A stretch of DNA of 13,234 bases from an uncultured Collinsella sp. (GTDB taxonomy: Bacteria; Actinomycetota; Coriobacteriia; Coriobacteriales; Coriobacteriaceae), in the NCBI GenBank assembly GCA_905210085.1, contig CAJLVJ010000048.1, positions 1 through 13,234 on the forward strand. Reading direction: 5' to 3'. Position 1 is the first letter of the stretch. Every line of letters starts with the position of its first letter. Position numbers and translations under genes: made by a program. Below, piece after piece: positions 6,562-12,399 of this stretch. Under the pieces are notes generated by a model, which was not told where the DNA came from, ran no database searches, and saw nothing but the letters and a program-made list of their open reading frames with translations.

Positions 6562-7311
6562 TTAAAGTGATTTGAGGGCATTTCGAACGACATAGCGTCC
6601 AAGCCCCGTAAGACGGCCAATCTGTCGTTCACTAAAGCCAGCCTCATACAGCCTGCGAACAGCTTCGGCACGTTCAAATGGACCGGGAAGCCCCATAACA
6701 TCATGGGGATCCATGCCGTCTAGGACTCCCCTAGCCTTGCGCTCCTGCTCAAATACCGTCATCGAACGGCCAGAATTCAATACATAGGTATCCTTGCGGC
6801 CCGATTTGCTAAAGGATTCAAAATTTCCCCGTCCGCCGATTAGACTAAATAGGATGCTCCGATCCAGGTGGCCGCCTTCACCAAGGTAGGCTTGATAGCT
6901 GCTCCATTGGTAGGCCTCCGGGCGGCAACCAAGCTCAATCGGATTATCGTGAATGTAGCGAATTGCCTGCATAAAATAGTCATTAGACTCAATAGGCTTA
7001 CTTTTATAGCGATCCTGAAATACGGGGCCGCAGCGTCCGGTCACCCTGTTGAAAAACTGACCATAGAGGGTTCCTATGTAATGGACGACCTCCCACATAT
7101 GGTCCTCGCGATCAGAAAGCAGCATATGCACATGGTTGTCCATGAGGCACCAGGCGCATAACGAAGCCTTGTACTGCGTGCATGCTTCACCCGCTACGGA
7201 CATGAAAAACCTGCGTTGATAATCCTCTTCGAATAGGTACTGCTTGCCACAGCCTCTCATCATCACATGGTAATAGCCGTAGGGGGACTTTACTCTGGCC
7301 TGCCTTGTCAT
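6562..7311 (-). CDS. REP-associated tyrosine transposase (RAYT), Y1_Tnp / IS200-like HUH family
   Basis: This 249-residue protein has the family layout. An N-terminal strand YYHVMMRG (13-20) leads to the HUH metal-binding pair His60/His62 in MDNHVHMLL. VFQDRYKS (97-104) and the conserved helix RYIHDNP (118-124) follow; Tyr119 is the likely catalytic tyrosine by family comparison. WSSYQAYLG (136-144) closes the nuclease domain. The C-terminal part (about 212-249) looks like a helix-turn-helix (FSERQIGRLTGLGRYVVRNAL), seen in some RAYTs and probably used to bind DNA. All key residues are present, so it looks intact. GAGGT (7318-7322) is six bases before the ATG. Sampled lines of the gene count about 48-55% GC, somewhat below its neighbours. 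It ends 18 bases from the left inverted repeat. Expected role: cutting and joining REP-like palindromes in single-stranded DNA. Confidence 0.9.
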   Translation of the reverse strand: MTRQARVKSPYGYYHVMMRGCGKQYLFEEDYQRRFFMSVAGEACTQYKASLCAWCLMDNHVHMLLSDREDHMWEVVHYIGTLYGQFFNRVTGRCGPVFQDRYKSKPIESNDYFMQAIRYIHDNPIELGCRPEAYQWSSYQAYLGEGGHLDRSILFSLIGGRGNFESFSKSGRKDTYVLNSGRSMTVFEQERKARGVLDGMDPHDVMGLPGPFERAEAVRRLYEAGFSERQIGRLTGLGRYVVRNALKSL

Positions 7312-7356
7312 TGCTGGACCTCACAATCCGCATGCATGTTTGCGTCAAACTCTACC

Positions 7357-7384
7357 CAGATAGGCATTAATACAAGGTTGGCAA
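7357..7384 (-). promoter_or_regulatory. Candidate promoter of the RAYT gene
   Basis: Minus strand TTGCCA (7384-7379), 16 bases, then TATCTG (7362-7357). The inverted repeat GTTTG-CGT-CAAAC (7338-7350) lies just downstream in the leader, and two direct GGCAAAC copies (7404-7410, 7418-7424) lie upstream. The match is weak and RAYT genes are usually poorly expressed. Confidence 0.25.
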
Positions 7385-7449
7385 CGAAAGAAAACTAGTC
7401 AGCGGCAAACCATCACAGGCAAACGGGAAGTCAAGCTTTAGAGGAAAAA

Positions 7450-7483
7450 TATTTCTACCATTTCTACCCCGTCCCCAAATGGC
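7450..7483 (+). repeat. Right inverted repeat of the RAYT element
   Basis: Partner of 6510-6543. Within it the nonamer ATTTCTACC is repeated in tandem (7451-7459, 7460-7468). TTTCTACCATTT (7452-7463) can pair with AAATGGCAGAAA (7477-7488) with one mismatch around a 13-base loop, so the right end alone is an imperfect palindrome of the REP/REPIN kind. The hairpin's outer arm runs into the T-tract of the gpmI terminator. Confidence 0.85.
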
Positions 7484-7488
7484 AGAAA

Positions 7489-7520
7489 AAGGGGGTTGTC
7501 CGATTGTGGACAACCCCCTT
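7489..7520 (-). terminator. Intrinsic terminator of the pgk-tpiA-gpmI operon
   Basis: A perfect 13-base-pair stem (AAGGGGGTTGTCC with its complement, six-base loop) starts 26 bases after the gpmI stop. On the minus strand it is followed by five T bases (7490-7486). This is the strongest terminator in the window. Its T-tract is shared with the outer arm of the right RAYT repeat. Confidence 0.92.
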
Positions 7521-7545
7521 ACTAGAAAACGTTATTTGTTTTCTC

Positions 7546-9099
7546 TTAGGCCTCGGTGGCGAGCACGCGACCCGTCATCTCGGCGGAAGGCTCAATACCA
7601 GCCATGGTGAGCATGGTCGGAGCGATATCGGAAAGACGACCGTCCTCGATACCGGTGAGCTGTGCCTTCTCATCAACGATGATGAACGGCACACGGTTGG
7701 TGGTGTGAGCCGTAAACGGATGCTTGGAACCATCAGAAGCAACGTCAAACATGTGATCGGCGTTGCCGTGGTCGGCGGTAATCAGCGCAAAGCCGCCCTT
7801 GGCGAGAATCGCCGGGACAACCTTGGACAGGGCATCGTCAACAGCCTCGACGGCCTTAACGGCGGCGTCGAAGACACCGGTGTGACCAACCATGTCGCAG
7901 TTCGCGAAGTTCACGATGTAGAAATCAGCGCGATCCTCGTTGATGGCGGCGACAAGCTTCTCGGTAACCTCGGGAGCGCTCATCTCAGGCTGCAGATCGT
8001 AGGTAGCGACCTTGGGGGAAGCGACGAGCACGCGCTCCTCGCCCTCCTTGGGCTCCTCGATGCCGCCGTTGAGGAAGAACGTCACGTGGGCGTACTTCTC
8101 GGTCTCGGCGGTGTGCAGCTGCTTCAGGCCGTTGGCGGCGATAACGTCTGCCAGGACGTTCTCGGGGAACGTCTTGGGGAAGGCAACCTCGACGTCAAAC
8201 GTCGGATCGTACTCGGTCATCGTCACAAAGTGCGAAAGCTTGATCTGCTCGCGCTCAAAGCCGTCGAACTCCTTGTCCGTGAACACGCGGGTCATCTGAC
8301 GAGCGCGGTCGGGACGGAAGTTGAAGAAGATAGCCGCGTCGCCCTCGTGGATGCCCTCGTTGTGGGCAGCGAAGGGCTCGACGAACTCGTCGCCGCGCGG
8401 ATCCTTCTCGTAGTAGGCCTTGATACCGGCAACGGGGTCGACATCGGCATCGGACGCGTTGACCATGACGTCGTAGGCGCGCTGGATGCGCTCCCAACGA
8501 TTATCGCGGTCCATGGCCCAATAACGGCCCGAGACGGTGGCAACGCGAGCGTCGCAACCGGTCTCCTCGGAGATCTTAGCCAGGAAGGCGCAGAACTCAC
8601 TCATGTAACCGGCACCGGACTGCGGGTCAACGTCGCGGCCATCCATGAAGGCGTGGACGCGAACGGTCTTGACACCGTGCTCGGCAGCCATCTTGACCAG
8701 AGCCTCGACGTGGTTCATGTGGGAGTGAACGCCGCCAGGGCTCATAAGGCCCATGAGGTGAAGAGTCTTGCCGTCAGCCTTGACGTCGTCCATAGCCTTG
8801 ACGAAGACCTCGTTCTTGGCGATGGAGCCGTCCTTGATGGCGTTGTTGATGCGCGAAAGCTCCTGGAACACGATGCGGCCGGCACCGATGTTGAGGTGAC
8901 CCACCTCGGAGTTGCCCATCTGGCCATCGGGAAGACCCACGTCCTCGCCCGAAGCGCCGAGCGTGGTGTGGGGGTACTTCTCATACAGGCTGTCAAGGAA
9001 GGGCGTCTTGGCAGCGGCGACGGCGTTCTCGCCATCGGCCGGAGCCAGGCCACAGCCGTCCATGATGATCAGGAGTGCAGGAAGATGACGCTGTGCCAT
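7546..9099 (-). CDS. gpmI: 2,3-bisphosphoglycerate-independent phosphoglycerate mutase
   Basis: This 517-residue cytoplasmic enzyme interconverts 3- and 2-phosphoglycerate in glycolysis through a phosphoserine intermediate and two Mn ions. The alkaline-phosphatase-like metal site is visible: Asp14 (MDGCG), the nucleophile Ser64 in GQMGNSEVGH (59-68), Asp402 and His406 (CDMVGHTG), Asp443 and His444 (TADHGNAD), and His465. The substrate-binding inserted domain shows GGVHSH (122-127) and FMDGRDVDP (151-159). The length is typical (510-520). The usual DGWG is DGCG here, and NANPD-type is NANCD. The ATG lies five bases after the tpiA stop; AGGA of the junction gives only a weak, close ribosome site, so translation probably depends on coupling. 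It is the last gene of the pgk-tpiA-gpmI operon. Confidence 0.97.
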   Translation of the reverse strand: MAQRHLPALLIIMDGCGLAPADGENAVAAAKTPFLDSLYEKYPHTTLGASGEDVGLPDGQMGNSEVGHLNIGAGRIVFQELSRINNAIKDGSIAKNEVFVKAMDDVKADGKTLHLMGLMSPGGVHSHMNHVEALVKMAAEHGVKTVRVHAFMDGRDVDPQSGAGYMSEFCAFLAKISEETGCDARVATVSGRYWAMDRDNRWERIQRAYDVMVNASDADVDPVAGIKAYYEKDPRGDEFVEPFAAHNEGIHEGDAAIFFNFRPDRARQMTRVFTDKEFDGFEREQIKLSHFVTMTEYDPTFDVEVAFPKTFPENVLADVIAANGLKQLHTAETEKYAHVTFFLNGGIEEPKEGEERVLVASPKVATYDLQPEMSAPEVTEKLVAAINEDRADFYIVNFANCDMVGHTGVFDAAVKAVEAVDDALSKVVPAILAKGGFALITADHGNADHMFDVASDGSKHPFTAHTTNRVPFIIVDEKAQLTGIEDGRLSDIAPTMLTMAGIEPSAEMTGRVLATEA

Positions 9100-9104
9100 A
9101 TGTC

Positions 9105-9872
9105 CTACTCGCCTGCCTTGACGACCATAGAGGCGAAGTCGGCAGCCTTGAGCGAAGCGCCGCCCACGAGGGCGCCGTCAACGTCGGGCTTGGCGACGAG
9201 CTCGGCGATGTTGCCGGGCTTAGCGGAACCACCGTACAGGACGCGGACGCCGTTAGCGAGCTCCTCGCCAAACATCTCCTTGAGGGTCTCACGGATAGCG
9301 CCGCAGACCTCCTGAGCGTCCTCGGCGGTAGCGGTCTTGCCGGTGCCGATGGCCCAGATGGGCTCGTAGGCGACGACGACCTGCTTGGGGCAAGTGATCT
9401 CAAGACCAGCAAGGCCAGCCTTGACCTGGTTCACGACGTGCTCGACATAGGTGCCAGCCTCGCGGGCCTCGAGGGACTCGCCGCAGCAGAAGACGGGAAC
9501 AAGACCGGCGGCGACGAGAGCCTTGGCCTTCTTGTTCTGGTCCTCGTCGGTCTCGTGGAAGTAGTCACGACGCTCGGAGTGGCCGATGATGCAGTAGGTG
9601 CAGCCGGCGGACTTGAGCATGTCGCAAGAGGACTCACCGGTGAAGGCACCCTTGGCCTCCCAGTACACGTTCTGTGCACCGAGGGCGATGGGGGCAGCCT
9701 GAATGCGGTCATGAACCGTGGTGATGTCGATGGTCGGAGGGCAGACGAGCACCTCGACGCCAGCCGGAACCTCGGGCAGAGCCTGAGCCAGCTCGTCGGC
9801 GAGCTTGGCGGCCTCGGCGACGTCGTTGTTCATCTTCCAGTTACCAGCAATAAGAAGGGTGCGATTAGGCAT
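9105..9872 (-). CDS. tpiA: Triosephosphate isomerase
   Basis: This 255-residue TIM-barrel enzyme interconverts dihydroxyacetone phosphate and glyceraldehyde-3-phosphate. Catalytic residues are in place: Asn11 and Lys13 (GNWKMN), His97 (IIGHSERR), Glu169 (AYEP) and the mobile loop 6 (PIWAIGTGKTA, 170-180). The phosphate-binding GGS (YGGSAKP) and GALVGGASL segments follow near the C-terminus. The ATG at 9872 overlaps the end of pgk by eight bases (ATGCCTAA), with GGAGG (9882-9886) nine bases upstream inside pgk. An in-frame start at 9932 would add 20 residues unlike any TpiA and is rejected. The tight overlap suggests translational coupling with pgk and fixed enzyme ratios. Confidence 0.97.
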   Translation of the reverse strand: MPNRTLLIAGNWKMNNDVAEAAKLADELAQALPEVPAGVEVLVCPPTIDITTVHDRIQAAPIALGAQNVYWEAKGAFTGESSCDMLKSAGCTYCIIGHSERRDYFHETDEDQNKKAKALVAAGLVPVFCCGESLEAREAGTYVEHVVNQVKAGLAGLEITCPKQVVVAYEPIWAIGTGKTATAEDAQEVCGAIRETLKEMFGEELANGVRVLYGGSAKPGNIAELVAKPDVDGALVGGASLKAADFASMVVKAGE

Positions 9873-11055
9873 CGAGAAGCGCCTCCACTCCGGGCAGGGC
9901 CTTACCCTCGACGAGCTCCATGGAAGCGCCACCGCCGGTGGAGATCCAGCTCATCTTGTCGGCCAGGTTGAACTTGTTGACAGCTGCGACAGAGTCGCCA
10001 CCGCCGATGATCGAGGTGCAGTCGGCCTCGGCGACAGCCTCGGCGATAGCCTGGGTGCCGTGAGCAAAGTTATCGAACTCGAAGACGCCCATGGGGCCGT
10101 TCCAGAACACGGTCTTGGCGCCCTTGACGGCCTCGGCGTAAAGCTCCTCGGTCTTGGGGCCGATATCCATGCCCTCACGATCGTCGGGGATAGCGTCGGA
10201 AGCGACAACCTCGGGGACAGCGTCCTCGCCAAAGTGATCGGCAACGCGGTTGTCGATGGGGAGCAGGATCTTGACGCCCTTCTCCTCGGCCTTCTTGAGC
10301 ATCTCGCCGGCGCGCTCGACCCAGTCCTCTTCCTTGAGGGACTGACCGACGGACAGGCCCTGAGCCAGGAAGAAGGTGTAGGCCATACCGCCACCGATGA
10401 TCAGGGTGTCAGCGGAGTCGATAAGGTGATCGAGAACGCCGATCTTGGAGGAAACCTTGGAACCGCCGACGATGGCGACGAAGGGGCGCTCGGGCTCGGC
10501 GAAGATACCGGTCAGCGTGTCGACCTCCTTCTCGAGCAGGAAGCCAGCGACTGCGGGCAGGTAAGCGGCGGGGCCCACGACGGAACCCTGGGCGCGGTGA
10601 GCGGTGCCGAAGGCATCGAGAACGAAGACGTCACCATAGGAAGCGAGCTTCTTGGCGATCTCAGGATCGTTCTTCTTCTCACGCTTGTCGAAACGGACGT
10701 TCTCGAGAACGAGAACCTTGCCCGGCTCGACGGCGGCGACAGCCTCAGCAGCCTTCTCACCGTAAGTGTCGGCGACAAAGGCAACGTCGAGACCAGAGAG
10801 CTCAGCGAGCTTCTTAGCGACGGGCTCAAGGGAGAGCTCAGGCTGGAAGCCGGTACCCTCGGGGCGGCCGAGGTGGCTCATGAGGATGACGCGAGCGTTG
10901 TGCTCAACGAGGTAGTTGATGGTGGGCAGGGCAGCCTTGATACGGGTGGTGTCGCCAACGACGCCATCCTTGATAGGCACGTTGAAGTCAACGCGGACGA
11001 GAACGCGCTTGCCGTCGACATCGATGTCGCGGACGGTCTTCTTGGTAAAGGCCAT
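9865..11055 (-). CDS. pgk: Phosphoglycerate kinase
   Basis: This 396-residue two-domain enzyme transfers phosphate from 1,3-bisphosphoglycerate to ADP. The N-domain shows the signature VLVRVDFNVP (18-27) and the substrate-binding MSHLGRP (59-65). The C-domain shows the nucleotide site GGSKVSSKIGVL (197-208), IIGGGMAYTF (219-228), the hinge-region WNGPMGVFE (318-326) and GGGDSV (351-356) with STGGGASM (372-379). The length is typical. I chose the ATG at 11055 (MAFTKK): GAAAGGT lies about ten bases upstream. An in-frame ATG at 11091 falls in the loop of a hairpin and adds 12 residues not expected for Pgk. The gene comes after a terminator-like hairpin downstream of gap, so it may have its own weak promoter or depend on read-through. 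Confidence 0.97.
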   Translation of the reverse strand: MAFTKKTVRDIDVDGKRVLVRVDFNVPIKDGVVGDTTRIKAALPTINYLVEHNARVILMSHLGRPEGTGFQPELSLEPVAKKLAELSGLDVAFVADTYGEKAAEAVAAVEPGKVLVLENVRFDKREKKNDPEIAKKLASYGDVFVLDAFGTAHRAQGSVVGPAAYLPAVAGFLLEKEVDTLTGIFAEPERPFVAIVGGSKVSSKIGVLDHLIDSADTLIIGGGMAYTFFLAQGLSVGQSLKEEDWVERAGEMLKKAEEKGVKILLPIDNRVADHFGEDAVPEVVASDAIPDDREGMDIGPKTEELYAEAVKGAKTVFWNGPMGVFEFDNFAHGTQAIAEAVAEADCTSIIGGGDSVAAVNKFNLADKMSWISTGGGASMELVEGKALPGVEALLDA

Positions 11056-11078
11056 GTTTGCTTCTACCTTTCGTACGT

Positions 11079-11101
11079 GTCTGCCTCCCATTACGGCAGA
11101 C
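11079..11101 (-). promoter_or_regulatory. Stem-loop in the pgk leader
   Basis: Perfect seven-base-pair stem GTCTGCC / GGCAGAC around a nine-base loop that carries GGGAGG and an ATG. It is 24 bases upstream of the pgk start and 14 bases after the gap terminator hairpin. It could protect or control the pgk message; it has no T-tract, so it is not a terminator. Confidence 0.45.
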
Positions 11102-11114
11102 GATTTCCTATAAA

Positions 11115-11158
11115 AAGGGCGCGACCCTAGGGTGTAAGCCCTATGAGGCCGCGCCCTT
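11115..11158 (-). terminator. Terminator/attenuator after gap
   Basis: Minus strand AAGGGCGCG (11158-11150 side) pairs with CGCGCCCTT (11123-11115), with an inner TAGGG/CCCTA helix. TTTTTATAGG follows. It starts 37 bases after the gap stop. The stem has unpaired bases between its two helices, so some read-through into pgk is plausible. That would give more gap than pgk-tpiA-gpmI transcript. Confidence 0.75.
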
Positions 11159-11195
11159 CTTTAGACGCTCAACGAGCTATTCGCTAAAAGCTAAA

Positions 11196-12221
11196 TTAAG
11201 CAACGAACTTCTCGAAGTACTTGATGGTGCGGACCATCTGAGAGGTGTAGGAGTTCTCGTTGTCGTACCAAGAGGTGACCTGAACGAGGGTCTGGCCGTT
11301 GCCGAGGTCAGAGCACATGGTCTGAGTGGCGTCGAAGATGGAGCCGTGGGTCTCGCCGACGATGTCGCGGGAGACGATCTGGTCCTCGTTGTAGGCGAAG
11401 GTCTCGGGGATGGTCTCGGCGTAGGCCTTCATGGCAGCGTTGACCTCGTCGACGGTGACCTTCTTGTCAACGACGGCGTAGAGGTTGGTCAGCGAGCCGG
11501 TCGGCGTCGGGACGCGCTGGGCGGCACCGATGAGCTTGCCGTTGAGCTCGGGGAGAACCAGGCCGATGGCCTTGGCAGCGCCCGTGGTGTTCGGGACGAT
11601 GTTCTCGGAGCAGGCGCGGGAGCGACGGAAGTTGCCCTTGCGCTGCGGGCCGTCGAGCGGCATCTGGTCGCCGGTGAAGGCGTGGATGGTGGTCATGATG
11701 CCGGACACGATGGGAGCGAAGTCGTTGAGACCCTTGGCCATCGGGGCAAGGCAGTTGGTGGTGCAGGAAGCAGCGGAGATGATGTTGTCCTCAGCGGTCA
11801 GCGTCTCATGGTTGACGTTGTACACGATGGTGGGCAGATCGCTGCCGGCCGGAGCGGAGATGACGACCTTCTTGGCGCCAGCGTTGATGTGGGCCTGAGC
11901 CTTAGCCTTGCTGGTGTAGAAGCCGGTGCACTCGAGAACGACGTCGACGTCGAGGTCGCCCCAAGGCAGGTTGTTGGCGTCGGCCTCCTTGTAGATCTTG
12001 ATCTCCTTGCCGTCAACGGTGATGGAATCCTCGCCAGCAACGACCTCGTGATCGCGAGCGTAGTTGCCCTGCGTGGAGTCGTACTTCAGCAGGTAAGCGA
12101 GCATATCGGGAGAGGTGAGGTCGTTGATAGCGACGATCTCGGAGCCCTCATGACCGAACATCTGACGGAATGCCAGACGACCGATGCGACCGAAGCCGTT
12201 GATAGCAACCTTTACTGCCAT
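11196..12221 (-). CDS. gap: Glyceraldehyde-3-phosphate dehydrogenase, type I
   Basis: This 341-residue enzyme oxidises glyceraldehyde-3-phosphate to 1,3-bisphosphoglycerate with NAD. The Rossmann motif NGFGRIGR (8-15) is followed by Asp34 (INDL), the residue usually linked with NAD over NADP preference. The active-site segment ASCTTNCLAP (151-160) has the nucleophile Cys153, and His180 is the base. The S-loop has the RKGNFRRSRA form (194-203) and continues to NTTGAAKAIG, the streptococcal/clostridial style rather than the E. coli style. SWYDNENSY near the C-terminus is the expected end motif. A strong ribosome site, AAAGGAGA (12227-12234), lies five bases before the ATG. It follows whiA after 178 bases and comes before pgk, as in many Actinomycetota. 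Glycolytic, not Calvin-type, use is inferred from the neighbours. Confidence 0.97.
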   Translation of the reverse strand: MAVKVAINGFGRIGRLAFRQMFGHEGSEIVAINDLTSPDMLAYLLKYDSTQGNYARDHEVVAGEDSITVDGKEIKIYKEADANNLPWGDLDVDVVLECTGFYTSKAKAQAHINAGAKKVVISAPAGSDLPTIVYNVNHETLTAEDNIISAASCTTNCLAPMAKGLNDFAPIVSGIMTTIHAFTGDQMPLDGPQRKGNFRRSRACSENIVPNTTGAAKAIGLVLPELNGKLIGAAQRVPTPTGSLTNLYAVVDKKVTVDEVNAAMKAYAETIPETFAYNEDQIVSRDIVGETHGSIFDATQTMCSDLGNGQTLVQVTSWYDNENSYTSQMVRTIKYFEKFVA

Positions 12222-12239
12222 GCGTGTCTCCTTTCGTTA

Positions 12240-12273
12240 GGCCCCGCAGGCTCTTTTGCCTGCCGCTCGGGCC
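12240..12273 (-). promoter_or_regulatory. Bulged stem-loop in the gap leader
   Basis: Minus strand GGCCC (12273-12269) pairs with GGGCC (12244-12240), enclosing GCAGGC / GCCTGC around an AAAAGA loop, with a five-base bulge on one side. It ends six bases before the gap ribosome site. No T-tract follows, so it is a leader structure rather than a whiA terminator; it may stabilise the gap mRNA. Confidence 0.45.
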
Positions 12274-12293
12274 CACAAACTAACCACTCACTG

Positions 12294-12322
12294 AATATAC
12301 CTTTTTTCAATCACGGTAGTAG
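12294..12322 (-). promoter_or_regulatory. Candidate gap promoter region
   Basis: TATATT (12299-12294) is a fair -10 box about 73 bases before the gap start, but the -35 position 17 bases upstream is poor. Two A6 tracts within TGAAAAAAG (12350-12342 and 12309-12301) lie 41 bases apart and may bend the DNA or act as UP elements. Confidence 0.3.
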
Positions 12323-12355
12323 CGTCATTGACGAGATTCCGCTTTTTTCATTACT

Positions 12356-12369
12356 TTGAAGCGTTTCAA
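12356..12369 (+). promoter_or_regulatory. LacI-family-type operator palindrome upstream of gap
   Basis: TTGAAGCGTTTCAA is symmetrical at 12 of 14 positions with a central CG. This is the general layout of LacI/GalR-family operators (A-A-x-C-G-x-T-T core). It lies 135 bases before the gap start and upstream of the candidate promoter. It does not fit the CcpA cre consensus well in its flanks. The binding protein is unknown. Confidence 0.4.
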
Positions 12370-12399
12370 CATCGCGAAATCCATACAGAGCACGCCTAT

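Larger units (their letters stand above)
6510..7483 (-). mobile_element. RAYT (IS200-like HUH transposase) unit with flanking inverted repeats
   Basis: A 974-base unit holds one transposase-family gene between two 34-base inverted repeats (6510-6543 and 7450-7483). RAYT proteins are single-strand HUH nucleases that are usually single-copy, host-resident and linked to dispersed REP/REPIN palindromes rather than self-moving insertion sequences. No target duplication is visible, as expected for this class. It sits between gpmI and secG. The borders are set by the repeats only and could be wider. Confidence 0.7.

Noticed and set aside
6868..7161. Plus-strand 97-codon frame inside the RAYT gene
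   Set aside because: It is antisense to a gene with complete family motifs and shows no features of its own.
7464..7476. G-quadruplex in the right RAYT repeat
   Set aside because: The minus strand has only two G4 runs (GGGGACGGGG), not the four needed for an intramolecular quadruplex.
6510..7483. A classical insertion sequence with target-site duplication
   Set aside because: No direct duplication is seen outside the repeats, and the protein belongs to the HUH/RAYT group, which does not make duplications.
7489..7520. The perfect hairpin next to the right repeat as part of the RAYT element
   Set aside because: Its position 26 bases after gpmI, GC stem and T5 tract make it an ordinary intrinsic terminator, and no copy exists at the left end.
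7504..9315. A 603-codon open frame on the plus strand opposite gpmI, and similar long plus-strand frames at 4246-5913, 9805-11130, 11058-12359 and 1062-2204
   Set aside because: They lie antisense to well-supported genes, have no homologous motifs, no ribosome sites, and Val/Leu/Gly/Asp-rich composition. Strong codon bias on the minus strand keeps the opposite frame free of stops.
9873..9932. TpiA start at 9932 and Pgk start at 11091
   Set aside because: The extra residues are unlike the families. The GNWKMN motif and Pgk N-terminus take their normal positions from 9872 and 11055, each with an upstream ribosome site.
12356..12369. A CcpA cre site upstream of gap
   Set aside because: The AAGCGTTT core fits, but the outer positions differ from the cre consensus at four places. 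It is kept only as a generic LacI-family-type palindrome.
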